Part shown: positions 27,401-35,852 of the stretch, piece by piece | Numbering within the stretch: the stretch's first letter is position 1 | How the letters are laid out: every line of letters starts with the position of its first letter | Assembly: GCF_003387075.1 (NCBI RefSeq) | Contig: NZ_QUMQ01000001.1 | Coordinates: 434,001 to 498,000, forward strand | DNA: 64,000 nucleotides | Source: Asanoa ferruginea | GTDB taxonomy: Bacteria; Actinomycetota; Actinomycetes; Mycobacteriales; Micromonosporaceae | Direction of reading: 5' to 3' | Made by a program: the position numbers and the translations under genes | Notes under the pieces: model-generated | Told to the model about the DNA's origin: nothing | The model's input: only the letters and a program-made list of their open reading frames with translations | The model's database searches: none

Positions 27401-28060
27401 GTGCAGCCCGCCCGACGGATCACCCTGACCGACGACGTCTACGCCGCCGTGCAGGCCCTGATCATGGATCACGAGGTGCAGCCCGGCGCCCGCATCAACA
27501 TCGACGCGCTGGCCCGCCGGCTCGCGGTCTCCCCGACCCCGGTCCGCGAGGCGCTGGCCCGGCTCGAGTCCGACGGCCTGGTCAGCAAGACCCCGCTGGT
27601 CGGCTACGCGGCGACGCCGTTGCTGACCCGGGCGCAGTTCGAGGAACTGGTCGAGATGCGGCTGATCCTCGAGCCGGTCGCCGCCGCCCGGGCCGCCGGC
27701 GCGGGTCTGGACGCGACCGACCTGACCGGCCTGCGCGCGGCGGCTGACCTGCCCGGCCCGGCTGGCGCCGACGGGTTCGCGGCGATCGCGGCGTTCACCA
27801 CGCAGGACGCCCGTTTCCACCACACCCTGGCCGGGCTGTCCGGCAACCGGATGCTGCACGACGCGGTCGTCCGGCTGCGCGCCCACCTGCACCTGTTCCG
27901 GCTGCACTTCCCGGCCGCGCACTACGGCGTCAGCGCGCGCGAGCACCACCGGGTTGTCGACGCGGTCAGCACCGGCGACGCCGACGCGGCCGCCACGGCG
28001 ATGCGCGACCACCTCACGGCGGCGCGCGACCGCCACCTGCCCTACTTCGAGACGCGGTGA
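27401..28060 (+). CDS. GntR-family (FCD) regulator of lactate utilization
   Basis: 219 residues from GTG 27401. The winged helix reads INIDALARRLAVSPTPVREALARLESDGLV; the C-terminal FCD domain has the expected metal-site residues in EMRLILEPVAA, DARFHHTLAGLSGNRML and EHHRVVDAV. The lutA start lies 4 nt after its stop, so it heads the lutABC operon and probably responds to lactate, as LldR/LutR proteins do. Confidence 0.88.
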   Translation: MQPARRITLTDDVYAAVQALIMDHEVQPGARINIDALARRLAVSPTPVREALARLESDGLVSKTPLVGYAATPLLTRAQFEELVEMRLILEPVAAARAAGAGLDATDLTGLRAAADLPGPAGADGFAAIAAFTTQDARFHHTLAGLSGNRMLHDAVVRLRAHLHLFRLHFPAAHYGVSAREHHRVVDAVSTGDADAAATAMRDHLTAARDRHLPYFETR

Positions 28061-28064
28061 GCCG

Positions 28065-28769
28065 ATGCGGATAGCCCTGTTTGTCACGTGCGTCAACGAC
28101 CTGATGTTCCCCGACACCGGCAAGGCGGTCGTGACCGTCCTCGAGCGGTTGGGGCACGAGGTCGAGTTCCCGCTCGACCAGACCTGCTGCGGGCAGATGC
28201 ACGCCAACAGCGGATACCGCGAAGAGGCGCTGCCGCTGGTGGCCAACTTCGTCAAGACCTTCTCCGAGTACGACGCGATCGTGGCACCGTCGGCCTCCTG
28301 CGTGGCGATGGTCCGGGAGAGCTACCCACGGCTCGCGCCGTCGGCTGAGCTGTCGTCGGTCGCCGGTCGCACGTACGAGCTGTCCGAGTTTCTGGTCGAC
28401 GAACTGGGGGTGACCGACGTGGGCGCGCGCTTTCCGCATACGGTGACCTACCACCCGACCTGTCACGGGTTGCGCATGCTGCGCCTCGGCGACCGGCCGC
28501 GGCGGTTGCTGGAGGCGGTCGAGGGCCTAACCCTGACGCCGCTGGAAGGCGCCGAGGAGTGTTGCGGCTTCGGCGGCACATTCGCGCTGAAGAACCCCGG
28601 CGTCTCGGGCGCGATGCTGGCCGACAAGTGCACGGCGATCCGCACCACGGGTGCTGAGTTTCTGGCCGCCGCCGACAACTCCTGCCTGACCCACATCGGC
28701 GGCGGCCTGTCCCGCGGCGACGCCCCGGTCACCCCCATCCACTACGCCCAGATCCTGGCCGCCCAATGA
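28065..28769 (+). CDS. lutA: L-lactate utilization protein LutA (cysteine-rich Fe-S protein)
   Basis: 234 residues with two CCG domains: QTCCGQMHANSGY (about residues 39-51) and EECCGFGGTF (about 164-173), each followed by the conserved partner region (SASCVAMVR; THIGGGL). These bind Fe-S centres in the LutABC complex that oxidises L-lactate to pyruvate in the cytoplasm. ATG 28065 comes 4 nt after the regulator. Its end overlaps lutB by 4 nt (ATGA). Confidence 0.93.
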   Translation: MRIALFVTCVNDLMFPDTGKAVVTVLERLGHEVEFPLDQTCCGQMHANSGYREEALPLVANFVKTFSEYDAIVAPSASCVAMVRESYPRLAPSAELSSVAGRTYELSEFLVDELGVTDVGARFPHTVTYHPTCHGLRMLRLGDRPRRLLEAVEGLTLTPLEGAEECCGFGGTFALKNPGVSGAMLADKCTAIRTTGAEFLAAADNSCLTHIGGGLSRGDAPVTPIHYAQILAAQ

Positions 28770-30208
28770 GCGGGACGGGAAACATCGTCACCCGGTTGCC
28801 GTTCCCCACCGCCGCGCGGCGTGAGTTGGGCGACGAGCAACTGCGCCGCAACCTGCGCAAGGCGACCCACACCATCCGCGACAAGCGGCTGCGGGTGGTC
28901 GGCGAGGTGCCCGACTGGGAACCGCTGCGGTTCGCCGGCGCCGCGATCAAGGACGACGTTCTCGCCCGGCTGCCTTTCTTACTGGAGCAGTTCGAGGCCG
29001 CGGCCACCGCGGCCGGCGCGACGGTGCACTGGGCCCGCGACGCCGAGGAGGCGTGCGCGGTCGTCGCCGACCTGGTGCGCGCCACCGGCACCGCCGAGGT
29101 GGTCAAGGTCAAGTCGATGGCGACCCAGGAGATCGGCCTCAACGAGGCCCTCGCCGCCGTAGGGATCAACGCGGTCGAGACCGACCTCGCCGAGCTGATC
29201 GTCCAACTCGCCGACGACACCCCGTCGCACATCCTGGTGCCGGCGATCCACTACAACCGCACCCAGATCCGCGACATCTTCGCCCGCCGGATGCCGGGCG
29301 TCGACGTCGACGCGCTGACCGACGACCCGCCGGCCCTGGCCGAGGCCGCCCGCCGCCACCTGCGGGCCCGCTTCCTGTCGACGAAGGTCGGCATCTCCGG
29401 CGCCAACTTCGCGATCGCCGACAGCGGCACACTGGCGGTCGTCGAGTCCGAGGGCAACGGCCGGATGTGCCTGACCCTGCCGGAAACACTGATCTCCGTG
29501 GTGGGCATCGAGAAGCTGCTGCCGACGTTCCGCGACCTGGAGGTGTTCCTCCAGCTCCTGCCGCGTTCGTCGACCGGCGAGCGGATGAACCCCTACACGT
29601 CGCTGTGGACCGGCGTCACCCCTGGCGACGGCCCGCAGACGGTGCACATCGTGCTGGTCGACAACGGCCGCACCGACACCCTCGCGGACCCGGTCGGCCG
29701 CCAGGCGCTGCGCTGCATCCGCTGCTCGGCGTGCCTCAACGTGTGCCCCGTCTACGAGCGGGTCGGCGGCCACGCCTACGGCTCGGTCTACCCGGGCCCG
29801 ATCGGCGCGATCCTGTCACCCCAGATGAGCGGCGAGGGCGCCAACCGCACCCTCCCCTACGCGTCGACCCTGTGCGGCGCCTGCTTCGACGCCTGCCCGG
29901 TCCGGATCGACATCCCGCAGGTGCTGGTCCACCTACGACAGTCCGGCGTGGACGCGGCCCGCGGCCGCCCCTCCGCCGAACGCACGGCGATGCGCACCAT
30001 GTCCTTCGTGATGCGCGACCGCCGCCGCTACGCGGCCGCCCTCCGCGCCGCCCGCCGCGGCGCTGCCCCGCTCCGAATGGTGGCCGGCCGCCGCGGCGCG
30101 ATCCGCCACCTGCCGTGGCCGTTGTCGGCCTGGACCTCGTCCCGCGACGCCCCACTCCCGGCCAAGCAGACCTTCCGCGAATGGTGGACCCGTGAGCACT
30201 CCTCCTGA
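28766..30208 (+). CDS. lutB: L-lactate utilization iron-sulfur protein LutB
   Basis: 480 residues. The N-terminal LUD domain (VKVKSMATQEIGLNEAL, GISGANFAIADSGTL) is followed by two 4Fe-4S motifs, CIRCSACLNVCPVY and CGACFDACPVRIDIP. This is the full-length arrangement of LutB. The start codon overlaps the lutA stop (ATGA) and the end overlaps lutC by 17 nt, which supports one translationally coupled operon. Confidence 0.95.
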   Translation: MSGTGNIVTRLPFPTAARRELGDEQLRRNLRKATHTIRDKRLRVVGEVPDWEPLRFAGAAIKDDVLARLPFLLEQFEAAATAAGATVHWARDAEEACAVVADLVRATGTAEVVKVKSMATQEIGLNEALAAVGINAVETDLAELIVQLADDTPSHILVPAIHYNRTQIRDIFARRMPGVDVDALTDDPPALAEAARRHLRARFLSTKVGISGANFAIADSGTLAVVESEGNGRMCLTLPETLISVVGIEKLLPTFRDLEVFLQLLPRSSTGERMNPYTSLWTGVTPGDGPQTVHIVLVDNGRTDTLADPVGRQALRCIRCSACLNVCPVYERVGGHAYGSVYPGPIGAILSPQMSGEGANRTLPYASTLCGACFDACPVRIDIPQVLVHLRQSGVDAARGRPSAERTAMRTMSFVMRDRRRYAAALRAARRGAAPLRMVAGRRGAIRHLPWPLSAWTSSRDAPLPAKQTFREWWTREHSS

Positions 30209-31118
30209 CCCGGCCGCGGCCCCGCGCTCCGGTGGGTCCGCCCGCGCCGAGATCCTCCGCCGCGTCGAGGCCGCCCGCCCCACGTCGCCGGTGGCGGTCT
30301 CTCGTGACTACGACGAGGCCGACGGCCCAGCCGGCGCCGACCTGATCGACCTGCTGGTCGACCGTCTCGAGGACTACCGCGCCACGGTCCGCCGTTGTGC
30401 GCCCGCCGACCTGCCCGCGGCCCTGGCCACCGTCCTCGCTGGCGCCTCCACCGTGGTGCTGCCACCCGGGGTCCCGGCGTCATGGCTGTCGCCCGCCGCC
30501 CACGGCGCCGGCTCGGCCAACGAAGCCGGCTCGGCCAACGAAGGCGGCTCGGCCAACAAAGGCGGCTCGGCCAACGACATCGGCACAGCCAACGACATCG
30601 GCACAGCCAACGAAGCCGGCACGGCCGATGACATCGGCCCACCCAACGAAGCCGGCACGGCCGATGACATCGGCCCACCCAACGAAGCCGGCGCGACCAA
30701 CGAAGCCGGCGCGACCAACGAAGCCGGCACGGCCGATGACGTCGGCTCGGCCAATGACGGCGGGCCCGCCTTTGTCCGGGATGGCGACCCCGCGCTGCTC
30801 ACGGTGACCGACCTGGACGCCCCAGGGGTCGCGGTGGTGACCGGGTGCGCGGTGGCGGTCGCCGAGACCGGCACGCTGATCCTCGACGCCGCCCCGGACC
30901 AGGGCCGCCGTCTGCTGACGTTGGTGCCCGACCACCACATCTGTGTGGTCCGCGCGGACCAGATCGTCGCCCGCCTACCGGCCGCGCTGCGCCGGCTGGC
31001 CGACCCGACCCGCCCGCTCACCATGATCTCCGGCCCGTCGGCGACCAGCGACATCGAGCTCAACCGCGTCGAAGGCGTGCACGGCCCCCGACACCTCAAC
31101 GTCGTCATCGTCGGCTAG
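30192..31118 (+). CDS. lutC: L-lactate utilization protein LutC with an internal hexapeptide repeat
   Basis: 308 residues; LutC is usually about 200-240. The LUD-domain ends are normal: residues 1-100 match the N-terminal half and VTGCAVAVAETGTLILD, LVPDHHICVV and SDIELNRVEGVHGPR the C-terminal half. Between them residues 107-190 are fourteen hexapeptides of the type G-S/T-A-N-E-A. The block falls between the first Rossmann half and the DGDPALLTVTDLD strand, a loop position, so the fold may survive. GTG 30192 lies inside the end of lutB. Confidence 0.9.
   Translation: MSTPPDPAAAPRSGGSARAEILRRVEAARPTSPVAVSRDYDEADGPAGADLIDLLVDRLEDYRATVRRCAPADLPAALATVLAGASTVVLPPGVPASWLSPAAHGAGSANEAGSANEGGSANKGGSANDIGTANDIGTANEAGTADDIGPPNEAGTADDIGPPNEAGATNEAGATNEAGTADDVGSANDGGPAFVRDGDPALLTVTDLDAPGVAVVTGCAVAVAETGTLILDAAPDQGRRLLTLVPDHHICVVRADQIVARLPAALRRLADPTRPLTMISGPSATSDIELNRVEGVHGPRHLNVVIVG
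30510..30761 (+). repeat. 18-bp coding minisatellite inside lutC, 14 units
   Basis: The unit GGCTCGGCCAACGAAGCC and its variants repeat fourteen times in frame. They encode GSANEA, GTADDI, GPPNEA, GATNEA and similar. The block GTADDI-GPPNEA occurs twice in a row and GATNEA twice in a row, which points to recent slippage or unequal crossing-over. Confidence 0.92.
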
Positions 31119-31136
31119 CGCCCGGCGGCGACGCCG

Positions 31137-31856
31137 TCAGGTGAGGGCGACCAGGCGGGCGCCGCCGTCGGACTCGATGACCGTGCCGGTGAGGTTGGGG
31201 TTGGTCGCCGCCAGGACCACGGCCTCCGCCACGTCGTCGGCGGTCGCGACCCGGCCGGTCGGCAGCGCCGCGGCCGCCTGCGCGAAGTAGGCCGACCGGG
31301 CGTCGGCGGGCAGCGCGCTCCACCATGGAGTGTCGACCAGACCCGGCGACACGCCGTTGACCCGGATCGGCGCCAGCTCGGCCGCCAGTGGCCGCACGAC
31401 GGCCTCGACGGCGGCGTTGATGGCGGCGATCCCCGCGGTGCCCGGCATCGCCGTGCGTGCGGTGATCGCGCCCAGCAGGGTGATCGAGCCGTCCGGCGCC
31501 AGGTGGGGCAGGGCCGCCTGGATCGTGGTGAGGTGGCCCCAGAACTTCGCGTCGAACGCTCGCCGGAGCATTGCCAGGTCGAGGGTGGCGATCGGGCCCG
31601 GGCCCTCGCTGCCGCTGAGCGTGATGATCAGCCAGTCGATCGTGCCGATCGCCTGGGCCACGGCGGTGATCGCCGCGGCGTCGGCGCCGTCGGCGCGGTG
31701 GCCGATCAGTGCCGGGTCGGTGCTCGCCAGCGCGTCGAGGCGGGTCTGGTCGCGGCCCACCACGTGCACCGACGTGCCGCGATCCAGCAGCCGGCGGGCG
31801 GTGGCCAGGCCGATGCCGGAGGTTCCGCCGACCACTAGGGCAGTGCGTTCAGCCAT
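31137..31856 (-). CDS. Short-chain dehydrogenase/reductase
   Basis: 239 residues with the classical SDR cofactor motif GGTSGIG (about residues 10-16) and NGVSPGLVDTPWW near the C-terminus. The usual catalytic YxxxK is not clear: the aligned segment reads GTAGIAAINAAVEA, so the Tyr and Lys appear replaced. This occurs in a subgroup of small SDRs with uncertain activity. ATG 31856 follows AGAGAG. It is divergent from the TetR gene, which probably controls it. Confidence 0.85.
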   Translation of the reverse strand: MAERTALVVGGTSGIGLATARRLLDRGTSVHVVGRDQTRLDALASTDPALIGHRADGADAAAITAVAQAIGTIDWLIITLSGSEGPGPIATLDLAMLRRAFDAKFWGHLTTIQAALPHLAPDGSITLLGAITARTAMPGTAGIAAINAAVEAVVRPLAAELAPIRVNGVSPGLVDTPWWSALPADARSAYFAQAAAALPTGRVATADDVAEAVVLAATNPNLTGTVIESDGGARLVALT

Positions 31857-31881
31857 GTCGAACTCTCTCTCTAAAACGAAC

Positions 31882-31898
31882 CGAACCGTCCCGGTTCG
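31882..31898. promoter_or_regulatory. TetR-type operator between SDR and tetR genes
   Basis: CGAACCGTCCCGGTTCG: perfect 7-bp arms (CGAACCG / CGGTTCG) around 3 nt, in the 54-bp gap between the two divergent starts. CGAACCG-like half sites extend further left. Position and symmetry suggest binding by the adjacent TetR protein. Confidence 0.65.
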
Positions 31899-31910
31899 AT
31901 TTAAGCTAGC

Positions 31911-32507
31911 ATGGACTCCATGGCCGACCAACCGACCCGGGCCCGCCCGGGGCGCAAGCGCAGCGAGGAGAGCCGGCAGGCGATCCTCGCCGCCGCGGCT
32001 GACCTCGTGGTCGAGGTCGGCTATGCCGGCCTCTCGATCGAGGGCATCGCGACCCGGTCGGGTGCGGGCAAGCAGACGATCTACAGGTGGTGGCCGACCA
32101 AGGCCGACGTGCTGCTCGACGCCCTGGCAACGAAGGCCGACCTGCACATCCCCGTGCCCGACGAGGGCAGCTATGCCGCCGACCTGCGGGCTTTTCTGGT
32201 CGCCAGCTTCGCGCTGGGTCGCAACCCGCACGTCGTCGCCGTGCTCCGGGCGCTGATGGCCGAGGCCCAGATCAACGCCGACTTCGGCGACCGCTTTCGG
32301 GCGTCGTTCATCCGCCGCCGCCGCGACGCGCTGGCCGTGATCCTCGACCGGGCGAGCGCGCGCGGCGACCTCCCGCCGACGCCGCGGCCCGGCACGGTGG
32401 CCGACATCATCTTCGGCGTGATCTGGTATCGCCTGCTTACCACCCCCGATCCCGTCGACCGGCGACTGGCCGACGAACTGGTCGCGACCCTCGCCGGGGC
32501 GCGCTAG
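31911..32507 (+). CDS. TetR-family transcriptional regulator
   Basis: 198 residues; the HTH reads LSIEGIATRSGAGKQTIYRWW (about residues 42-62), with C-terminal TetR_C-type helices ending RRLADELVATLAGAR. ATG 31911 has no ribosome site and may be leaderless; ATG 31920 is an alternative. It is divergent from the SDR and overlaps the convergent VOC gene by 4 bp at the stop codons. Confidence 0.88.
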   Translation: MDSMADQPTRARPGRKRSEESRQAILAAAADLVVEVGYAGLSIEGIATRSGAGKQTIYRWWPTKADVLLDALATKADLHIPVPDEGSYAADLRAFLVASFALGRNPHVVAVLRALMAEAQINADFGDRFRASFIRRRRDALAVILDRASARGDLPPTPRPGTVADIIFGVIWYRLLTTPDPVDRRLADELVATLAGAR

Positions 32508-32953
32508 CAGACGCAGAACTCGTTGCCCTCGGGGTCTTGCAGCACCACCGCGAAATAGTCGTTGGCCGGGTCGTCGTGGATCCGGAACACGTGGGCGCCG
32601 GCCGCCCCCAGGCGGTGCACCTCGGCTTCGATCACCGCGCGCCGCTCGGCCAGCGGCTGGGCCCGGCCGCCGCTCACCGCCAGGTCGAGATGCAGTCTGT
32701 TCTTCACCGTCTTGGGCTCGGGCACCTGCTGGAACCAGAACTTCGGACCCACTCCCGCCGGGTCGACGATGCGGTCGGGCCCGTCAGGCCCGGTCAGCTC
32801 CTCCTCGGGAACCCCGACGCTGCGGTACCACGCGTGCCAGCTGGCGAACCCTTCCGGCGGCGGCGCCGGGTCGTAGTGCAACGCGGTCGCCCAGAAGGCG
32901 GCGAGGTCGACCGGCGAAGCACAATCGACGGTGATCTGGAGTGTTGTCGTCAT
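32504..32953 (-). CDS. VOC/glyoxalase-like domain protein
   Basis: 149 residues. One beta-alpha-beta-beta-beta module at each end: QITVDCASPVDLAAFWATAL and HVFRIHDDPANDYFAVVLQDPEGNEFCVC. The ending DPEGNEFCVC is the standard close of the actinobacterial glyoxalase-like group. Metal-binding or catalytic activity is unproven. ATG 32953; a longer in-frame extension upstream has no support. Confidence 0.85.
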   Translation of the reverse strand: MTTTLQITVDCASPVDLAAFWATALHYDPAPPPEGFASWHAWYRSVGVPEEELTGPDGPDRIVDPAGVGPKFWFQQVPEPKTVKNRLHLDLAVSGGRAQPLAERRAVIEAEVHRLGAAGAHVFRIHDDPANDYFAVVLQDPEGNEFCVC

Positions 32954-32994
32954 AAAGCCATCCTGGACCCCACGTACGACAGAAACGCTTGTGA

Positions 32995-33008
32995 TGGAAG
33001 CGCTCCCA
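32995..33008. promoter_or_regulatory. CebR-like operator upstream of the cellulase gene
   Basis: TGGAAGCGCTCCCA matches the CebR box TGGGAGCGCTCCCA of Streptomyces at 13 of 14 positions. It lies 197 bp before the cellulase start. CebR is a LacI-family sensor of cello-oligosaccharides; no cebR gene is in this window, so the regulator would act in trans. Confidence 0.72.
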
Positions 33009-33204
33009 TGGAAGAATCCCCATCGAGCCGCATCTACGCGGGTCGCACGCAGACGCCGAGGGCACCGCAGGTCGACACAGACCGCGGACGGCGCGATGTG
33101 ACCCCGCGCGCTTTCGCCTGACCGGGCCGGGCAGCCATCGCTAACCCAACCCCCACCCCCATTCCCGGGTACGGACCCGGTCTGGTCAAGGAGAAGACAC
33201 GGCA

Positions 33205-35478
33205 ATGACTCTGTCGACAAGACGGCGACTGCTCGCCGTCGCCGGGGCCGGCCTGCTCGCCGCCGCGGGCATCGTCGCGCCCTCATCCGCGGCCCAGGCG
33301 GCCGTTGCCTGCGACGTCACCTACGCCACCAACGACTGGCCCGGCGGGTTCACCGCCAACGTCACGCTGAAGAACACCGGTGACGCGCTGACCAGCTGGA
33401 CGCTCGGCTTCACCTTCCCCAACGCCAGCCAGCGCGTGCAGCAGGGCTGGTCGGCCACCTGGACCCAGTCGGGCCAGAACGTGACCGCGCAGAGCATGTC
33501 CTACAACGGCGCCCTGGCCAACGGCGCGTCCACGTCGATCGGCTTCAACGGTGCGTGGAGCGGCAGCAACCCCAAGCCGACCGCGTTCACCGTCAACGGC
33601 GTCGCCTGTGGCGGCACCACACCGACCAACACCGCGCCCACCGTGACGCTGACCAGCCCGACCAGCGGCGCCACCTTCGCCGCCGGTGCGGCCGTGCCGC
33701 TCGCCGCGACCGCCAGCGACGTCGAGGGCCCGATCAGCCGGGTCGAGTTCCTGATCGACGGCACGGTGGTCAACAGCGACACGAGCGCGCCCTACGCCTA
33801 CAGCGCCACCTCGGTCGCCTCCGGCAGCCACACCGCGGCGGCCCGGGCGTACGACAGCGCCGGGCTCTCGACCACCACCAGCGCCGTGCCGTTCACCGTC
33901 GGCGGCAGCTCGACCACCCCGACGCTGCAGGCCAGCACCGGTGCGGTCAGCGTTCCCGAAGGTGGCTCCGCCACGGTCACCTACCGGCTCAGCGCCGCGC
34001 CGACCAGCTCGGTCGCCGTGTCGCTGGCCAAGTCCGGTGACAGCGACATCACCATCTCGCCGACCAGCCTGACGCTGACCAGCTCAAACTGGAGCAGCGG
34101 CGTCCCGGTCACGGTGAGCGCCGCCGAGGACAGCGACACCGCCAGCGGCACCGCGACGATCACCGCCACCAGTTCGGCCGGCAACGTGACCGTCACCGCC
34201 ACCGAGTCCGACAACGACGTGCCCAGCGGCGGCGCGCGGGTGGACAACCCGTACGCGGGTGCCCGCGGCTACGTCAACCCGGAGTGGTCGGCCAAGGCCG
34301 CCGCCGAGCCGGGTGGCTCCCGCGTTTCCAACCAGCCGACCGCCGTCTGGCTCGACCGGATCGCGGCGATCGCGGGCACCCCGGACAGCCAGTCCAACGG
34401 CCCGATGGGCCTGCGTGCCCACCTCGACGCCGCGCTCGCACAGGGTGCCGGCTACGCCCAGTTCGTCATCTACGACCTGCCCGGCCGCGACTGCGCCGCC
34501 CTGGCGTCCAACGGCGAGCTCGGCACCGAGGAACTGCCCCGCTACAAGACCGAATACATCGACCCGATCGCGGCGATCATGGGTGATACGAAGTACCGCA
34601 GCCTGCGGATCATCGCGATCATCGAGATCGACTCGCTGCCCAACCTGGTCACCAACCTCAACATCGCCAAGTGCGCGACGATGAACTCCAACGGTGGCTA
34701 CGTCAACGGCGTCGGCTACGCGCTCGACAAGCTCGGCGCGATCCCCAACGTCTACAACTACATCGACGCCGCGCACCACGGCTGGATCGGCTGGGACAGC
34801 AACTTCAACCCGACCGCCCAGAAGCTCAAGCAGGCCGCGACCGCGTCCGGCGCGACCGTCGACGACGTGCACGGCTTCATCGTCAACACGGCCAACTACT
34901 CGGCCCTGCGCGAGCCGTTCTTCAACATCAACACGACCGTCAACGGCCAGCAGATCCGGCAGTCCAAGTGGGTCGACTGGAACTTCTACGTCGACGAGCT
35001 GACGTTCGCCCAGGCGTTCCGCAACCAGTTGGTCAGCCAGGGCTTCAGCTCCAGCATCGGCATGCTGATCGACACGTCGCGCAACGGCTGGGGCGGCTCG
35101 GCCCGGCCCACGGCGGCGAGCACCTCGACCGACCTCAACACGTTCGTCGACCAGTCCCGCATCGACCGGCGGATCCACGCCGGCAACTGGTGCAACCAGA
35201 GCGGCGCGGGTCTCGGCGAGCGGCCGACCGCGGCGCCCGCCTCTGGCATCGACGCCTACGTGTGGGTCAAGCCGCCGGGTGAGTCCGACGGCTCGAGCAC
35301 CGAGATCCCCAACAACGACGGCAAGGGCTTCGACCGGATGTGCGATCCGACGTACGGCGGTAACGGGCTCAACGGCAACAACCCGACCGGCGCCCTGGCC
35401 AACGCACCGATCTCCGGCGCGTGGTTCTCGGCCCAGTTCCGCCAGCTCATGGCGAACGCGTACCCGCCGCTCTCCTAA
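33205..35478 (+). CDS. Secreted GH6 cellulase (exoglucanase type) with CBM2 and two beta domains
   Basis: 757 residues. A Sec or Tat signal (STRRRLLAVAGAG, cleavage near AQA-AV at about 33) is followed by a CBM2 cellulose-binding module (about 34-137), an Ig-like Big_9-type domain (about 145-232), a Calx-beta-like domain (about 238-340) and the GH6 catalytic domain (about 345-757). The GH6 signature YDLPGRDCAALASNGE carries the proton-donor Asp. The long insert around GFDRMCDPTYGG suggests a tunnel-forming exoglucanase. ATG 33205 has AAGGAG about 9-10 nt upstream. Domain order with CBM2 at the N-terminus is common in actinobacteria. Confidence 0.93.
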   Translation: MTLSTRRRLLAVAGAGLLAAAGIVAPSSAAQAAVACDVTYATNDWPGGFTANVTLKNTGDALTSWTLGFTFPNASQRVQQGWSATWTQSGQNVTAQSMSYNGALANGASTSIGFNGAWSGSNPKPTAFTVNGVACGGTTPTNTAPTVTLTSPTSGATFAAGAAVPLAATASDVEGPISRVEFLIDGTVVNSDTSAPYAYSATSVASGSHTAAARAYDSAGLSTTTSAVPFTVGGSSTTPTLQASTGAVSVPEGGSATVTYRLSAAPTSSVAVSLAKSGDSDITISPTSLTLTSSNWSSGVPVTVSAAEDSDTASGTATITATSSAGNVTVTATESDNDVPSGGARVDNPYAGARGYVNPEWSAKAAAEPGGSRVSNQPTAVWLDRIAAIAGTPDSQSNGPMGLRAHLDAALAQGAGYAQFVIYDLPGRDCAALASNGELGTEELPRYKTEYIDPIAAIMGDTKYRSLRIIAIIEIDSLPNLVTNLNIAKCATMNSNGGYVNGVGYALDKLGAIPNVYNYIDAAHHGWIGWDSNFNPTAQKLKQAATASGATVDDVHGFIVNTANYSALREPFFNINTTVNGQQIRQSKWVDWNFYVDELTFAQAFRNQLVSQGFSSSIGMLIDTSRNGWGGSARPTAASTSTDLNTFVDQSRIDRRIHAGNWCNQSGAGLGERPTAAPASGIDAYVWVKPPGESDGSSTEIPNNDGKGFDRMCDPTYGGNGLNGNNPTGALANAPISGAWFSAQFRQLMANAYPPLS

Positions 35479-35489
35479 TTAAATAGGCC

Positions 35490-35532
35490 ACGGGTCCCCG
35501 TTCCGGTCACGACAGCCGGTGCGGGGACCCGT
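35490..35532. terminator. Bidirectional terminator after the cellulase gene
   Basis: ACGGGTCCCCG (35490-35500) pairs exactly with CGGGGACCCGT (35522-35532), followed by TTTCC. It sits between the convergent cellulase and small membrane-protein genes. Confidence 0.8.
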
Positions 35533-35539
35533 TTCCATT

Positions 35540-35839
35540 TCACTCCGCGGGAGGCGCCTGGTCCGCCGGCTCCGGTGCTTCGGCCGGTGACAGCCACTGC
35601 CAGAGCAGGAAGAGCAGCCCGACGGCCAGCATCGCCAGCCCGGCCCAGAGGTTGATCCGCACGCCCTGGGCCTTGTCGATCGCCGCCGAACCGTCGAAGA
35701 CACCGGCGAGGCCGACGATCAGGCCATAGACCACGAACAGACCACCGATCACCCGGCGTACGTCGAACCGCCGCGCGGCCGACCGGCGCTGGTCCTCTTC
35801 GGTCTCGTTCAGCAGTTCGTTGTCGTCGTCGTCGCTCAT
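35540..35839 (-). CDS. Small two-helix membrane protein linked to the symporter
   Basis: 99 residues: an acidic N-terminus (MSDDDDNELLNETEED), two hydrophobic segments (about 31-48 and 64-83) and a Pro/Ala/acidic tail. It starts 13 nt after the symporter gene ends, on the same strand, so the two are co-transcribed. No family is recognised; an accessory subunit of the transporter is a plausible guess only. Confidence 0.7.
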   Translation of the reverse strand: MSDDDDNELLNETEEDQRRSAARRFDVRRVIGGLFVVYGLIVGLAGVFDGSAAIDKAQGVRINLWAGLAMLAVGLLFLLWQWLSPAEAPEPADQAPPAE

Positions 35840-35852
35840 CGCGCGGCTCCTC

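Noticed and set aside
32954-33286. N-terminal extension of the VOC protein frame
   Set aside because: It would run over the CebR-like box and the cellulase promoter and start; ATG 32953 gives a complete VOC domain.
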